Position numbers and translations under genes: made by a program
Notes under the pieces: model-generated
What the model was told of the DNA's origin: nothing
The model's input: the letters and a program-made list of their open reading frames with translations, nothing else
Database searches by the model: none
Shown here: positions 1 through 8,674 of the stretch, one piece after another
How the letters are laid out: every line of letters begins with the position of its first letter
Numbering within the stretch: the stretch's first letter is position 1
DNA from: SZUA-370 sp034003955
GTDB lineage: Bacteria; Spirochaetota; Spirochaetia; Treponematales; UBA12059
NCBI GenBank assembly: GCA_034003955.1
Contig: JAVEXO010000008.1
Location: forward strand, 8,541 to 72,540
Length of the DNA: 64,000 nucleotides
Reading direction: 5' to 3'

Positions 1-1731
1 GTCCAAGCGGCCCGTGAACTGCTCGATGAGGCTCTTTCCTTTGTTCCCTCTGATCCGGACTCCAATTATCTGCGAGCCTTGCTTGGCCTATCCAATGGTG
101 AGAACCTGGCTGACGCCTCGACACGATTAAAGACGGCTCTCTCAGGTGGAGAGTTCAGGCTGTACGAGACCGCAGATGCACGATTGCTGTACTCTTCTGT
201 ACTCCTGAGGACTGGACGTCCTGCAGAAGCCCTTCGCCTGTTACAAGGACTATCTGTCAGTGCCGAATCCTTGTACATAGAGTCTGTAGCAGCCTTCAAG
301 CTGGGTGATGCAGCAGGCTCTCGCGCGGCAGTGCTGTCATCGCTTAAGCGATACCCCGTAGACCCAAGACCCTTGCTATCATGGCTACATGCAGGCAAGC
401 GTAGTATCCGGGAAGCCGAAGATGCCCTGGTAGTAGAGGCTGGATTCCTGGCCTTACAGAAACTCAAGGAGATAGATCCGGGAATTCTCATTGCCCTGGC
501 TCCGTATGCCGATTCTAGCGAGGCGGCTCGCTTGCTCGTAAGAGAATACAGGGCGATGGGGCATAGTAGCGCCGCAGCCACCGTTCTTGCCTTGTCTCTG
601 GGTCTCATCAGTGAGGCGCGCGCCACCATGGAGATGGTTTCAGGCTCCTATCTACTCAATCTGGAAGCCGTGCATGCCTTGTACTCACAACTAGCCAGCG
701 ACGAATCTCGCCAAGGCTTTGTTGACGCCTTCAAAGGCTTTTCTGGACTCATCATCGCCGATGCCGACAGAGACGGCAATCCAGAAGAAAGCGTATGGTA
801 CGAAGCCGGGGTGCCTCAGCGCTGGCTTTTGGATGACAACCAGGATGGCATCCCTGAGATGGAGGCGACCTTCCTCTCAGGTATTCCCGTAGGTTTGAGC
901 GCCGGCTTGGGTTCAGTTAGGTTATCGTTGAAATATGATAGCTGGCCTTATTTGCGTGAGGCGGGCTTCTCCGATGCTGATGGTCTTAGACGCTACTCTC
1001 TAGGTCCTGCCGTGTTATCGTATCCTGCCATCGCCATACACTCTTTGCCTGGTCTCAAGGGTCCCCCATACTTCATTTCCCGCCATGATGCTTCCTTGCC
1101 CACCGAGACTGCGGTATCCAGGCTAGCCTTTGCCGTGCACACATCGGGAAAGGGCAGTTCTAGTATCGAGCTTCACGATGGAATACCGGAGAGAGCCTGG
1201 TGGACCGACGAGTTTGAAAGAATTGGAAAGACAGTTTATAGCGCCGGTGTACCGAGCGACGAGCGTATCGATGCCGATGGAGATGGTATATTTGAGGCGC
1301 GCCGTGTCTGGCATAGGAACGAGTTCGGTAAACCCGAAGCCTCCTACCTTGAGCTTGACATCGATGGAGACGGCATCTACGAATATCGTGAGAGCCTCTC
1401 TGCCACCCGGCTTCGTTCCTGGGACTATGATGGCGACGGCTTGGTAGACATGAGCCTGGAAACGAATACTGACGGATCATTGGTATACCGACATTCAGGA
1501 ATACAGGGGCTCACGGAGGCTGTCTACCTGGGCGGTTCTCTCGTACGCATGACGGTAGCAGGCTTGCCAATGCCGCTCTTGAAGGATTCCGGGGGGCTGG
1601 TCGTCTGGATTGGCAAAAAACCCTTTGATTTTGGCGCAACGAGGCCAGAGATGGGGCGATCTAGCAAAAATGGCGTCATGTATACCGTCTTTGCTATAGA
1701 AGGAACCATATACGCTCAGCTGCTTGAATGA
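1..1731 (+). CDS. TPR protein with calcium-loop-like repeats (5' end outside window)
   Basis: The frame is open from the first base of the window, so the true start lies upstream and this is a C-terminal fragment of about 576 residues. The first part is helical and TPR-like (AARELLDEALSFVPSDPDSN, then RTGRPAEALRLLQGL). From the middle onward there are at least five acidic loops of EF-hand or thrombospondin-3 type: DADRDGNPEE, DDNQDGIPE, DADGDGIFE, DIDGDGIYE and DYDGDGLVD. They alternate with beta-rich sequence such as WYEAGVPQRW and YLELDIDGDG. Such loops commonly bind calcium in extracytoplasmic proteins, so a periplasmic or surface location is inferred. The signal peptide, if any, is outside the window. 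The family was not recognised and the function is unknown. The cheR start follows after 118 bases. Confidence 0.8.
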   Translation, partial: VQAARELLDEALSFVPSDPDSNYLRALLGLSNGENLADASTRLKTALSGGEFRLYETADARLLYSSVLLRTGRPAEALRLLQGLSVSAESLYIESVAAFKLGDAAGSRAAVLSSLKRYPVDPRPLLSWLHAGKRSIREAEDALVVEAGFLALQKLKEIDPGILIALAPYADSSEAARLLVREYRAMGHSSAAATVLALSLGLISEARATMEMVSGSYLLNLEAVHALYSQLASDESRQGFVDAFKGFSGLIIADADRDGNPEESVWYEAGVPQRWLLDDNQDGIPEMEATFLSGIPVGLSAGLGSVRLSLKYDSWPYLREAGFSDADGLRRYSLGPAVLSYPAIAIHSLPGLKGPPYFISRHDASLPTETAVSRLAFAVHTSGKGSSSIELHDGIPERAWWTDEFERIGKTVYSAGVPSDERIDADGDGIFEARRVWHRNEFGKPEASYLELDIDGDGIYEYRESLSATRLRSWDYDGDGLVDMSLETNTDGSLVYRHSGIQGLTEAVYLGGSLVRMTVAGLPMPLLKDSGGLVVWIGKKPFDFGATRPEMGRSSKNGVMYTVFAIEGTIYAQLLE

Positions 1732-1849
1732 GGCCAGGTTTAGTTTAAGCTTGCCTTGTGTTGACTAGCACCGGGTTATACACTGATACCAGTGGGTATC
1801 CTAGCGCCTTGCGTCTCCTCCATACACGTTTTTAAAAAGAGAGGCTGGC

Positions 1850-2698
1850 TTGAACGAAAGCGATATAAACAGGGTCGGTTCTCATATTTCTGATGCGCGG
1901 TTCAAGCGTCTATCAGCATTCATCGAGAAGGAAATTGGCATTAAAATGCCTGATACAAAACGAAGCATGATAGAAAGCCGTCTTCAGAAACGCCTAAGGG
2001 TGCTTCACATGAAGAGCCTTGATCAGTATATCGATAGCGTCTTTTCAGGAAACGATGTTGAACTTGTCCACATGATAAATGTGATTACTACAAACAAGAC
2101 AGATTTCTGGCGCGAACCAGATCACTTTGACCTGCTGGTTTCGAGGCTTCTGCCTACGATGAGGCTAGCGCTTGGTGAAAACCACAGCTATTCATTCTGG
2201 TCGGCTGGATGCGCAACAGGAGAGGAGCCATACACCCTTGCCATGGTTCTGGAGGAGTATGGTGTTTCTAATCCTGGTTTTAATTACAGGATCGTGGCCT
2301 CCGATATATCGACGAGCGCCCTCGATGTGGCCTTAAGCGGAGTCTACCAGGCAAGTAAGGTATTACCAGTCCCTTTGTCATATCGTAAAAAATACCTTTT
2401 GCGTAGCCGAGACCCCCAGCGTGATGAAGTACGAGTCAAGAAGGATCTAAGGGATAAGATAAGTTTTTTACGGCTCAATTTCATGGATAGTAGTTTCCCA
2501 TTCGATGGCGTGTTCGATGTCATATTCTGCAGGAACGTTATAATCTATTTTGACCGTCCTACCCAGGAGCGCCTTCTGTCTACCATGTGTAGATACCTCC
2601 CTTTGGGGGGGCATCTTATTCTAGGGCATTCGGAGACTCTAACGGGGATGAACCTTCCCCTTCACAGTGTTGCACCTACCGTTTACAAACGCGTATAG
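1850..2698 (+). CDS. cheR: Chemotaxis protein methyltransferase CheR
   Basis: CheR methylates glutamates on chemoreceptors using S-adenosylmethionine and sets the sensory adaptation level with CheB. The 282-residue protein has the family's usual length: an N-terminal helical CheR domain (residues ~15-70), then the Rossmann methyltransferase. Visible signatures are TNKTDFWREPDHF, the SAM-binding FWSAGCATGEEPYTLAM, the ASDIS acidic loop and VIFCRNVIIYF. The start is a TTG preceded by AAAGAGAGG; no better in-frame ATG is nearby. cheB follows after 19 bases, so the two adaptation enzymes are co-transcribed. No clear sigma-70 or sigma-28 promoter was found in the 118-base gap upstream. Confidence 0.95.
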   Translation: MNESDINRVGSHISDARFKRLSAFIEKEIGIKMPDTKRSMIESRLQKRLRVLHMKSLDQYIDSVFSGNDVELVHMINVITTNKTDFWREPDHFDLLVSRLLPTMRLALGENHSYSFWSAGCATGEEPYTLAMVLEEYGVSNPGFNYRIVASDISTSALDVALSGVYQASKVLPVPLSYRKKYLLRSRDPQRDEVRVKKDLRDKISFLRLNFMDSSFPFDGVFDVIFCRNVIIYFDRPTQERLLSTMCRYLPLGGHLILGHSETLTGMNLPLHSVAPTVYKRV

Positions 2699-2717
2699 TT
2701 GATCCGAAAGGCAGCTC

Positions 2718-3788
2718 ATGGAAAGCATCAAGGTACTGATAGTGGATGACTCGGCGGTTGTACGGCAGACGCTGAAGGAGCTCCTCGATACTGACCCGGC
2801 AATAGAGGTCATAGGCGTGGCCTCTGATCCTCTCTTTGCCTTCAAGAAGCTGGAGTCAGGCAGACCAGATGTCATCGTCTCTGATATAGAGATGCCACGC
2901 ATGGATGGTATTACGTTCTTAAAGAAAATCATGGAGACGATGCCCATGCCCGTAGTTATATGCTCTAGCATGACCGAGGCCGGATCCGATAACGCCATCA
3001 GGGCCATGGAGTACGGAGCCGTAGACATAATCCAGAAACCAAAACTTGGAACCAAGCAGTTCCTTGAAGAATCCAGGGTAGAGATATGTGATGTTGTAAA
3101 GGCGGCTTATGCATCAAAGCGCGGTAGAAGGCCCTCTCCGCTTCCCATGCGGGATATCCAGCCAAAATTGACCGCAGACGTCATGTTGCCGGCACCCGGC
3201 ACGAGCCACATCATAGAGACGACTGAAAAAGTCGTCGTCGTCGGAGCCTCGACGGGTGGCACCGAGGCTCTGAGGGTATTCCTGGAGGCTCTGCCTGGGG
3301 ACGCGCCTGGTATGGTCATAGTACAACACATGCCTGAAAACTTTACCGCGGCCTTCGCACGGCGGCTCGACAGCCTGTGCAGGGTAAGCGTAAAGGAGGC
3401 AGAAGATAACGACACGGTCATTCGAGGGCGAGTGCTTATCGCCCCTGGCAACAAGCACACCCTTCTCAAGCGCTCAGGAGCGCGTTACTATGTAGAGGTA
3501 AAGGATGGACCGCTGGTATGCAGGCACAGGCCAAGCGTCGATGTGCTATTCAGATCCGCCGCACGCTATGCGGGAGGCAACGCGGTGGCTGTCATCATGA
3601 CCGGTATGGGCGATGATGGCTCGCGCGGGATGAAGGAGATGCATGACGCCAAGGCCTGGACAATAGCACAGGATGAGGCCAGCTGCGTCGTGTTCGGCAT
3701 GCCTAACGAGGCCATAAAACTGGGAGCGGTCGATGTCATACTGCCCCTCGGGGACTTAGCCGGGGCAACGCTCAAGGCTTCACGCTGA
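2718..3788 (+). CDS. cheB: Chemotaxis response regulator protein-glutamate methylesterase CheB
   Basis: CheB removes methyl groups from chemoreceptors when phosphorylated by CheA. The 356-residue protein has a receiver domain (residues ~1-120; acidic pair in LIVDDSAVVRQ, phosphoacceptor Asp in IVSDIEMPRMDG), a linker, and a C-terminal esterase domain (~170-356). The Ser-His-Asp catalytic set is visible as GASTGGTEAL (Ser178), VQHMPENFT and MTGMGDDGSRG. The ATG at 2718 has AAAGG upstream. It lies between cheR and a single-domain CheY, so the neighbourhood is a chemotaxis adaptation module. cheA, cheW and receptors are not in the window. Confidence 0.96.
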   Translation: MESIKVLIVDDSAVVRQTLKELLDTDPAIEVIGVASDPLFAFKKLESGRPDVIVSDIEMPRMDGITFLKKIMETMPMPVVICSSMTEAGSDNAIRAMEYGAVDIIQKPKLGTKQFLEESRVEICDVVKAAYASKRGRRPSPLPMRDIQPKLTADVMLPAPGTSHIIETTEKVVVVGASTGGTEALRVFLEALPGDAPGMVIVQHMPENFTAAFARRLDSLCRVSVKEAEDNDTVIRGRVLIAPGNKHTLLKRSGARYYVEVKDGPLVCRHRPSVDVLFRSAARYAGGNAVAVIMTGMGDDGSRGMKEMHDAKAWTIAQDEASCVVFGMPNEAIKLGAVDVILPLGDLAGATLKASR

Positions 3789-3826
3789 TGCTTTAATAGC
3801 AAGAATGTTATCTTCAAGGAGGAACC

Positions 3827-4195
3827 ATGCCAAAGAATATCCTTATAATCGATGATTCAGCCGCCATACGGCAGAGCATATCCTATATCCTCGGGCAGGA
3901 AGGCTATACGACGGTTGAAGCCTGTGACGGCCTGGAAGGCGTAGCCAAGCTGGATGAAGGCATCGACTTCGAATGCATCATCACCGATGTCAATATGCCA
4001 AACATGGACGGCATTGCCTTTATCCGTAAGGCACGGGCCATTGCAAAGTATAAATTTGTACCTATCCTTGTTTTGACGACCGAGTCTCAGAGTGGCAAGA
4101 TGAATGAAGGCAAGGAAGCCGGTGCCACCGGTTGGATAGTCAAGCCATTCAGCGCCGACAAGCTGCTCGCCGTAGTCAAGAAGGTATCGGAATAG
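3827..4195 (+). CDS. cheY: Single-domain response regulator, CheY type
   Basis: A stand-alone receiver of 122 residues. All canonical positions are present: the acidic pair in IIDDSAAIRQ, the phosphoacceptor Asp in CIITDVNMPNMDG, the switch Thr in LVLTTESQ, and the Lys in WIVKPFSADKL. A CheY of this kind carries the phosphoryl signal from CheA to the flagellar switch, but a stand-alone receiver could equally serve the downstream histidine kinase. A strong AAGGAGG precedes the ATG. It sits 38 bases after cheB and 14 bases before the hybrid kinase, in what looks like one operon. The cheY name is by family and context only. Confidence 0.85.
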   Translation: MPKNILIIDDSAAIRQSISYILGQEGYTTVEACDGLEGVAKLDEGIDFECIITDVNMPNMDGIAFIRKARAIAKYKFVPILVLTTESQSGKMNEGKEAGATGWIVKPFSADKLLAVVKKVSE

Positions 4196-4209
4196 AGAGG
4201 CGTGTTACC

Positions 4210-6123
4210 ATGAAGCCCGACAAGGCTGGAGCTCGAATCGTCATCTGTGAAGACGAGCGCATCGTAGCACTCGACATCAAGGCATTCCTCCTTCGCAATA
4301 ATCATGAGGTCATCGGTATATACGCGACAGCCGAGGAACTCCTTATGGATGCCAAGAGTTTAAGCCCTGATCTTGTCCTCATGGACATACATCTCCAAGG
4401 CAAGATGGACGGCATCGAGGCTGCCGACATACTGCTTAAACGCTGGTCAATTCCTGTCATTCTGCTTACGGCCTATGCCGATGGGCCAACAATAGAGCGG
4501 GCTAATCTTACGCATCCCTTTGCCTACATTCTAAAGCCATACGACGAACGGGAACTCAAGACAGCCATATCAATAGGTCTCTATAGGGCGTCTATGGAGC
4601 GCCGCCTGCGTCGTAGCGAGGAACGATACCGGGGCTTGTTTGAAGAAGGGCTTGCATCGACCATGCTTGTCGATACAGATGGATCAATACTTGAATCAAA
4701 CAGAGCCTTTGGTAGATTCTCAGGCGGAGCATCCAGTATCCAGGACTTTCTCTACAACAGCGAAGACGTCGGGGCTCTTTTGTCTGTCATGGCCAGTGGA
4801 GAAGTCCTTGCTCCTCGAGAAGTAAGGATACGAACCACGGATAGCCAGGAGTCATGGGCTCTGCTCAGTGCCGCCCCCATAGAGCTGCCCGACGGGGCAT
4901 CGGCATATCAGTGTCAGGCGGTAGACGTAACAGAGAGAAAGACACTCATGGAACAGTTGATCCATGCTCAGAAGCTGTCTGCCCTTGGCCGCTTTGCCGG
5001 TGGAGTAGCCCACGACTTCAATAACGTCTTGACGGCCATCATGGGTTATGCGCGGTTGCTACGATCCGACTTCGAGACTGAGGGTAGAAGTCCTGATGAG
5101 CTTGATGGCATAGAGCAGGCAGCCAAGAGGGCCGCAGGAATATCAAGGCAACTCTTGATGTTCTCAAGGCGGGACGAACTACGGCCCAAGGTGTTCAAGC
5201 TATCAGATATGGTCAAGGATAATGTCCGTATGCTCAAGCGCATTCTCGGAGATGATGTCAGTATAGTGACTCGTCCCTTCGAAGGCGATGACTCGGTATT
5301 AGCCGATAGGACCAGGATAGAACAAGCGCTTGTAAACCTCGTTTCAAATGCCAAGGATGCCATGCCCGAAGGGGGCAGGATCATCGTTTTAAGTGGTGTC
5401 ATGCATGTCGGTTCCGAGATGCCGGGCATCATGGAGTCGGTACCTGCCGGATCCTGGGCATTCCTTGAAGTCATTGACCATGGTACGGGTATAGACCCGG
5501 ATCACCAGTCTAGGATTTTCGACCCATTCTATACGACAAAGGCGCCTGATCAGGGTACTGGCCTGGGGCTTTCTACGGTGATGGGAATCGTCAGACAGGC
5601 GCGTGGCCGCATGACCATGAGCTCCGGTAAGAACGAGGGGACGACAATGCGCTTGCTCTTCCCCCTGGCTCTGGAACCGGAAAAAGGCGAGACGCACGAT
5701 GCACCCTTGATAGGCGGTTCAAGCGTAGCTTCCGAACCCTTTGGCCCAGGAAAGAAACGCAGGGTCCTTCTTGTCGAGAAGGATGATTCGGTCAGAGCCA
5801 TAGTCGAGGTTTTGCTTGACCGCTCGGGTTTTAGCGTTACTTCTGCCAGTCAGCCAGGCGAGGCTCTACTCCTCGTAGAGCATGAGTCGAGTGTTCCAGA
5901 CATACTGGTTGGCGATAATACCATGCGATTGTTAAGTGGACTGGAATTGACGGGGCGTTTGCGTCTTAGCTATAAGGATCTCCCTGCTCTCCTTCTCCGT
6001 GGTCAGGAAGAGGCAGGCAGTCATGAATCTACAGGAAAACCGCCACCAGAAAAGATAGCATACCTCGACAAGCCATTCTTTGGAGAAGACCTTATTGCGG
6101 CCATCCTGGCACTCCTGGATTGA
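4210..6123 (+). CDS. Hybrid histidine kinase: receiver-PAS-HisKA-HATPase-receiver
   Basis: A 637-residue cytoplasmic signalling protein with no predicted membrane segment. Order: receiver (residues ~9-125, Asp59 in LVLMDIHL), PAS (~140-240, from SEERYRGLFEEG), HisKA with phospho-acceptor His268 in GVAHDFNNVLTAIMGY, HATPase (N box LVNLVSNAKDAMPEGG, G1 DHGTGIDP, G2 GTGLGLSTV), and a second receiver (~515-637). The C-terminal receiver is atypical: the Asp survives in LVGDNTMRLLSG and the Lys in YLDKPF, but the Ser/Thr switch position reads LLLRGQ. The ATG at 4210 has GAGAGG nine bases upstream; a longer in-frame start would overlap cheY. The lack of transmembrane segments and the operon suggest input from phosphotransfer or a soluble signal. 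Its output is unknown. Confidence 0.9.
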   Translation: MKPDKAGARIVICEDERIVALDIKAFLLRNNHEVIGIYATAEELLMDAKSLSPDLVLMDIHLQGKMDGIEAADILLKRWSIPVILLTAYADGPTIERANLTHPFAYILKPYDERELKTAISIGLYRASMERRLRRSEERYRGLFEEGLASTMLVDTDGSILESNRAFGRFSGGASSIQDFLYNSEDVGALLSVMASGEVLAPREVRIRTTDSQESWALLSAAPIELPDGASAYQCQAVDVTERKTLMEQLIHAQKLSALGRFAGGVAHDFNNVLTAIMGYARLLRSDFETEGRSPDELDGIEQAAKRAAGISRQLLMFSRRDELRPKVFKLSDMVKDNVRMLKRILGDDVSIVTRPFEGDDSVLADRTRIEQALVNLVSNAKDAMPEGGRIIVLSGVMHVGSEMPGIMESVPAGSWAFLEVIDHGTGIDPDHQSRIFDPFYTTKAPDQGTGLGLSTVMGIVRQARGRMTMSSGKNEGTTMRLLFPLALEPEKGETHDAPLIGGSSVASEPFGPGKKRRVLLVEKDDSVRAIVEVLLDRSGFSVTSASQPGEALLLVEHESSVPDILVGDNTMRLLSGLELTGRLRLSYKDLPALLLRGQEEAGSHESTGKPPPEKIAYLDKPFFGEDLIAAILALLD

Positions 6124-6129
6124 TACGCC

Positions 6130-6840
6130 TTAAGAGAGTATAGAGGCGTACATTCTTGCCTCTATTTCGGCAGCGGCTCCGCTTGCGTAGGCTCTATCAT
6201 CCTTTGAAAGATCGAGGTCGAAGACATCCCTCGTCCTGGCAGGCTTCTCTGACAGCGTGATTATCTTGTTGCCTAAGTATATGGCCTCCCTTACATCGTG
6301 GGTCACCACGATGGCACTACGCCCGTCTGCGGCTCTCAGGTCAAGAAAGAGGTCCATCACCGCTATCCTGGTCTTTAGGTCCAGGGCGGAAAACGGCTCG
6401 TCGAGCAACAAGACATCTGAAGGGTAGGCGAAGGCTCTGGCCAGGGCCACGCGTCTGCGCATGCCACCAGAGAGGGCTCCCATCCTTGCCTTTGCGTTGG
6501 CTGATAGTCCCACGGCAGAGAGCGATTGCTCCGCTACGCTTAGGGCCTTGGAATACTCCATGCCCTGCCGTAAGACGAAGGCCACATTATCAAGGGCGCT
6601 CATCCAGGGGAGGAGCCTGTCTTCCTGGAAAACGTAGCTTGTCTTTCCTTGTTCAAAGCCAATAACCGTTCCTGTATACGATAGATCAAGCCCGGCCAGG
6701 ATATTGAGGATGCTCGTCTTGCCGCAACCCGAGGGGCCAAGCACGACGCTAATGCGCCCTTCTGGAAAGCTCAGGCTCAATTCGTCAAGCACCGTTACGT
6801 CGCCAAAGGACTTACTGAGGTTTTTTATTTCGTAGGCCAT
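6130..6840 (-). CDS. ABC importer ATPase, nitrate/sulfonate/taurine family
   Basis: The ATP-hydrolysing subunit of a three-gene importer. The 236-residue protein has Walker A GPSGCGKTS, a Q-loop in SYVFQEDRLLPWM, the ABC signature LSGGMRRRVALARA, Walker B VLLLDEPFSALD and the switch His in VVTHDV. The Q-loop pattern and size resemble SsuB/TauB/ThiZ-type ATPases. The start MAYEIKNLSKSF overlaps the end of the permease gene by 16 bases, which supports translational coupling. It is the last gene of the unit running leftward, and its stop is 6 bases from the end of the convergent histidine kinase gene. The substrate cannot be read from this subunit. Confidence 0.92.
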   Translation of the reverse strand: MAYEIKNLSKSFGDVTVLDELSLSFPEGRISVVLGPSGCGKTSILNILAGLDLSYTGTVIGFEQGKTSYVFQEDRLLPWMSALDNVAFVLRQGMEYSKALSVAEQSLSAVGLSANAKARMGALSGGMRRRVALARAFAYPSDVLLLDEPFSALDLKTRIAVMDLFLDLRAADGRSAIVVTHDVREAIYLGNKIITLSEKPARTRDVFDLDLSKDDRAYASGAAAEIEARMYASILS

Positions 6841-7586
6841 GATAGCCTTCTGGCCAGGAGATCGAAGGCCATGTCGCTGAGTGCACACAGCACTACTCCG
6901 ACCGAGGCCCAGGCGAAGACTTCTGCCGTCTCAAGCATGATGCGGGCATTCTGCATGCCGGTACCCAGTGCGTTAGCCGGTTGGCTCAAGACCTCTCCAG
7001 CTACCACGACCTTCCACGACAGGCCTACGGCGTTCTTGGCAGCCGAGACGACGTGGGGCATGGCCGATGGGAGGCGAATGTATAGGGATGCGTCGCGCGG
7101 TGAGACGGAGAAGGCTGAAGCCATCTCCAGGAGCCTATGGTCGGCAGAACGAACCCCTGCGCTGACGTCTGCTGCTACCACTGGAAACGCCATGATGACC
7201 GCTGAGAACACAGGCACGACTCCAGAGGGGAACCATATGAGCGCTATCAGTATGACAGCCAGCACCGGTGTGGCCCGGATTATGGTAAGACCGGGCCCCA
7301 TGAATGATTCAAAGCGGGGAGAGACGCCGGCTGCAAAACCTGCGGCCACACCAAGCAGCATCGATATGCCGAAGGCTGCAAGGCCTCTGAGGATGGTGGC
7401 TCCCAGCGAAGAAGCGAACTTGTCGCTGGCTATGACTTCAAAGAGGGTCGTTAATACCCGCTCGGGTGGAGGCAGTATTATGTCGGTGCCTATGCCTACA
7501 GCGGCAAGTTTCCAGACCGCCAGTATGACGGCTACGGCCAGGAAGCCATCGGCTCTAGCGTGTGATGGTCGCGTACCAGTCTCCAT
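6825..7586 (-). CDS. ABC importer permease, nitrate/taurine type
   Basis: A polytopic membrane protein of 253 residues with about six hydrophobic segments (for example FLAVAVILAVWKLAAVGIG and ILRGLAAFGISMLLGVAAGF). The cytoplasmic coupling loop of the binding-protein-dependent permease family appears around ADHRLLEMASAF and LPSAMPHVVSAAKNAVGLSW. It would form the channel with the ATPase encoded just downstream. The ATG at 7586 was chosen because it is followed promptly by the first membrane segment. An in-frame ATG at 7622 would add 12 polar residues and deepen the overlap with the binding-protein gene. Neither has a strong Shine-Dalgarno, so coupling to the upstream gene is likely. Confidence 0.88.
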   Translation of the reverse strand: METGTRPSHARADGFLAVAVILAVWKLAAVGIGTDIILPPPERVLTTLFEVIASDKFASSLGATILRGLAAFGISMLLGVAAGFAAGVSPRFESFMGPGLTIIRATPVLAVILIALIWFPSGVVPVFSAVIMAFPVVAADVSAGVRSADHRLLEMASAFSVSPRDASLYIRLPSAMPHVVSAAKNAVGLSWKVVVAGEVLSQPANALGTGMQNARIMLETAEVFAWASVGVVLCALSDMAFDLLARRLSWPTK

Positions 7587-8553
7587 CGGGTAGCTTGGAT
7601 CCAATTGATGCCGGTGACGCATTCAGGAACACACCGAGTAGAGCCTCTATGGCGGGACGAGAATCCTTTGCATTCACGTATGTAAAAGCGCATGCCGGAA
7701 TGGCGGCACTTGCTATGGCTGCCTTTAGACCCATGTCATGCTTCTCAACGAGGATGCCTGCCGATACAGGGTCGGCGAGTACGCCTGCTATAGAGGCCTC
7801 GTAGGCCTTGGCCAAGGCAACTACGGCTTCAGGCCTCTCCTCAATGAGGCTAGAACGAACGACAAACACGCTCATGGGATAGTCGCTCTGCCCTGTAGCC
7901 GCTGTCCAGGCGTCTGACAGGGAGAAGGGTACCCTGGCCGCGGGATTGCCTTTGAGAGCCATCGTGGCGAATGGTTCAGGCAGTACGGCAGATTCTATCC
8001 TGCCAGCAGACAGGCTCGCGGCTATTTCAGGGTAAGGCATGCTAAAAATCATGTTAAGATCGGTATTGGGATTGAGCCCGGCCTTTGGCAGTATCGTTCT
8101 CATAAGGAATTCAGGCGTCGCGCCTTGGCCGGCAACATACAGGTCCCGCCCGCGAAGATCACCGAGGCTTGTCAGGCTCATATCGCTGCTGACGAGTTTA
8201 ACCATGCCGTTACCAACGACGGCTACCAGGCGATAGCCTAGACCGGAATTGTATAACTTGGCGGCCATGTTGACCGGTAGGACGGCGGCGTCTATCTGGC
8301 CAGAAAGGAGCCTTGCGGCCATGACGTCTGCCGAGGGTATGGCCTCGAAGGTGGCGCTTGAGGCCTGGGGAAGCTGGGGGGCCGTCTCAAAGAGACGTAT
8401 CATGCCTATGCCTGTAGGCCCCTTGAGTGCGCCTACACGGATTGTAATTGGAGCGAGCGTCTCTGACACCATGGGGGCGTCCTTGTTTCCAAGCGCGAAG
8501 AGCGGGATAGCTAGTATCATGGAAGCTAGTATGAATGAAAAAATGCGTTTCAT
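7555..8553 (-). CDS. ABC importer substrate-binding protein, NMT1/THI5-like
   Basis: A 332-residue exported protein and first gene of the importer operon. It begins with a signal peptide (MKRIFSFILASMILAIPLFA), probably cleaved after ALG or similar; there is no lipobox cysteine. The mature part has the two-lobed binding-protein pattern of the nitrate/sulfonate/pyrimidine-precursor class: IRVGALKGPTGIGM, ARLLSGQIDAAVLPVNMA, LRGRDLYVAGQGATPEF, SLSAGRIESAVLPEPF. The ATG at 8553 follows AGAGG. The ligand could be an alkylsulfonate, a thiamine pyrimidine precursor or another small anion; the sequence does not decide. No riboswitch-like structure was seen in the short leader. Confidence 0.88.
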   Translation of the reverse strand: MKRIFSFILASMILAIPLFALGNKDAPMVSETLAPITIRVGALKGPTGIGMIRLFETAPQLPQASSATFEAIPSADVMAARLLSGQIDAAVLPVNMAAKLYNSGLGYRLVAVVGNGMVKLVSSDMSLTSLGDLRGRDLYVAGQGATPEFLMRTILPKAGLNPNTDLNMIFSMPYPEIAASLSAGRIESAVLPEPFATMALKGNPAARVPFSLSDAWTAATGQSDYPMSVFVVRSSLIEERPEAVVALAKAYEASIAGVLADPVSAGILVEKHDMGLKAAIASAAIPACAFTYVNAKDSRPAIEALLGVFLNASPASIGSKLPDGDWYATITR

Positions 8554-8589
8554 CTGGGAACCTCTTGCATACGATATTTTCTTACACAT

Positions 8590-8618
8590 ATGATAACGAG
8601 CCGCGAAGACATGGACAA
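8590..8618 (-). promoter_or_regulatory. Sigma-70 promoter for the ABC importer operon
   Basis: On the minus strand, TTGTCC (8618-8613) and TATCAT (8595-8590) are separated by 17 bases. Transcription would start near 8583, giving a leader of about 30 bases with an AGAGG ribosome-binding site before the ATG at 8553. This is a conventional leader, in contrast to the divergently transcribed mcsA. Confidence 0.5.
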
Positions 8619-8661
8619 GCCCGATTGAGGCATTGCGCTTTCAACGGAGACAGTTTTTCAA

Positions 8662-8667
8662 TATAGT
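8662..8667 (+). promoter_or_regulatory. -10 element directly upstream of mcsA (leaderless start)
   Basis: TATAGT ends 7 bases before the mcsA ATG at 8675, so transcription would start at or next to the A of the start codon. No Shine-Dalgarno lies at a usable distance; the only purine-rich stretch (GGAGACAG, 8646-8653) is more than 20 bases away. The -35 region (TTTCAA, 8639-8644, 17-base spacer) is weak. Confidence 0.4.
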
Positions 8668-8674
8668 ATGTAGT

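Noticed and set aside
1781..1797. Overlapping small palindromes CACTGATACCAGTG and GATACC-AGTG-GGTATC before cheR
   Set aside because: Stems are 5 to 6 bases, without a T-run and without a second copy. Possibly an operator, but not enough to call.
6871..7593. Plus-strand open frame over the ABC permease gene
   Set aside because: The minus-strand frame has the permease membrane segments and coupling loop; the plus-strand one has a low-complexity Ala/Thr/Met composition of a shadow.
8554..8620. Riboswitch (for example TPP) before the ABC binding-protein gene
   Set aside because: The predicted leader is only about 30 bases and shows no conserved riboswitch core.
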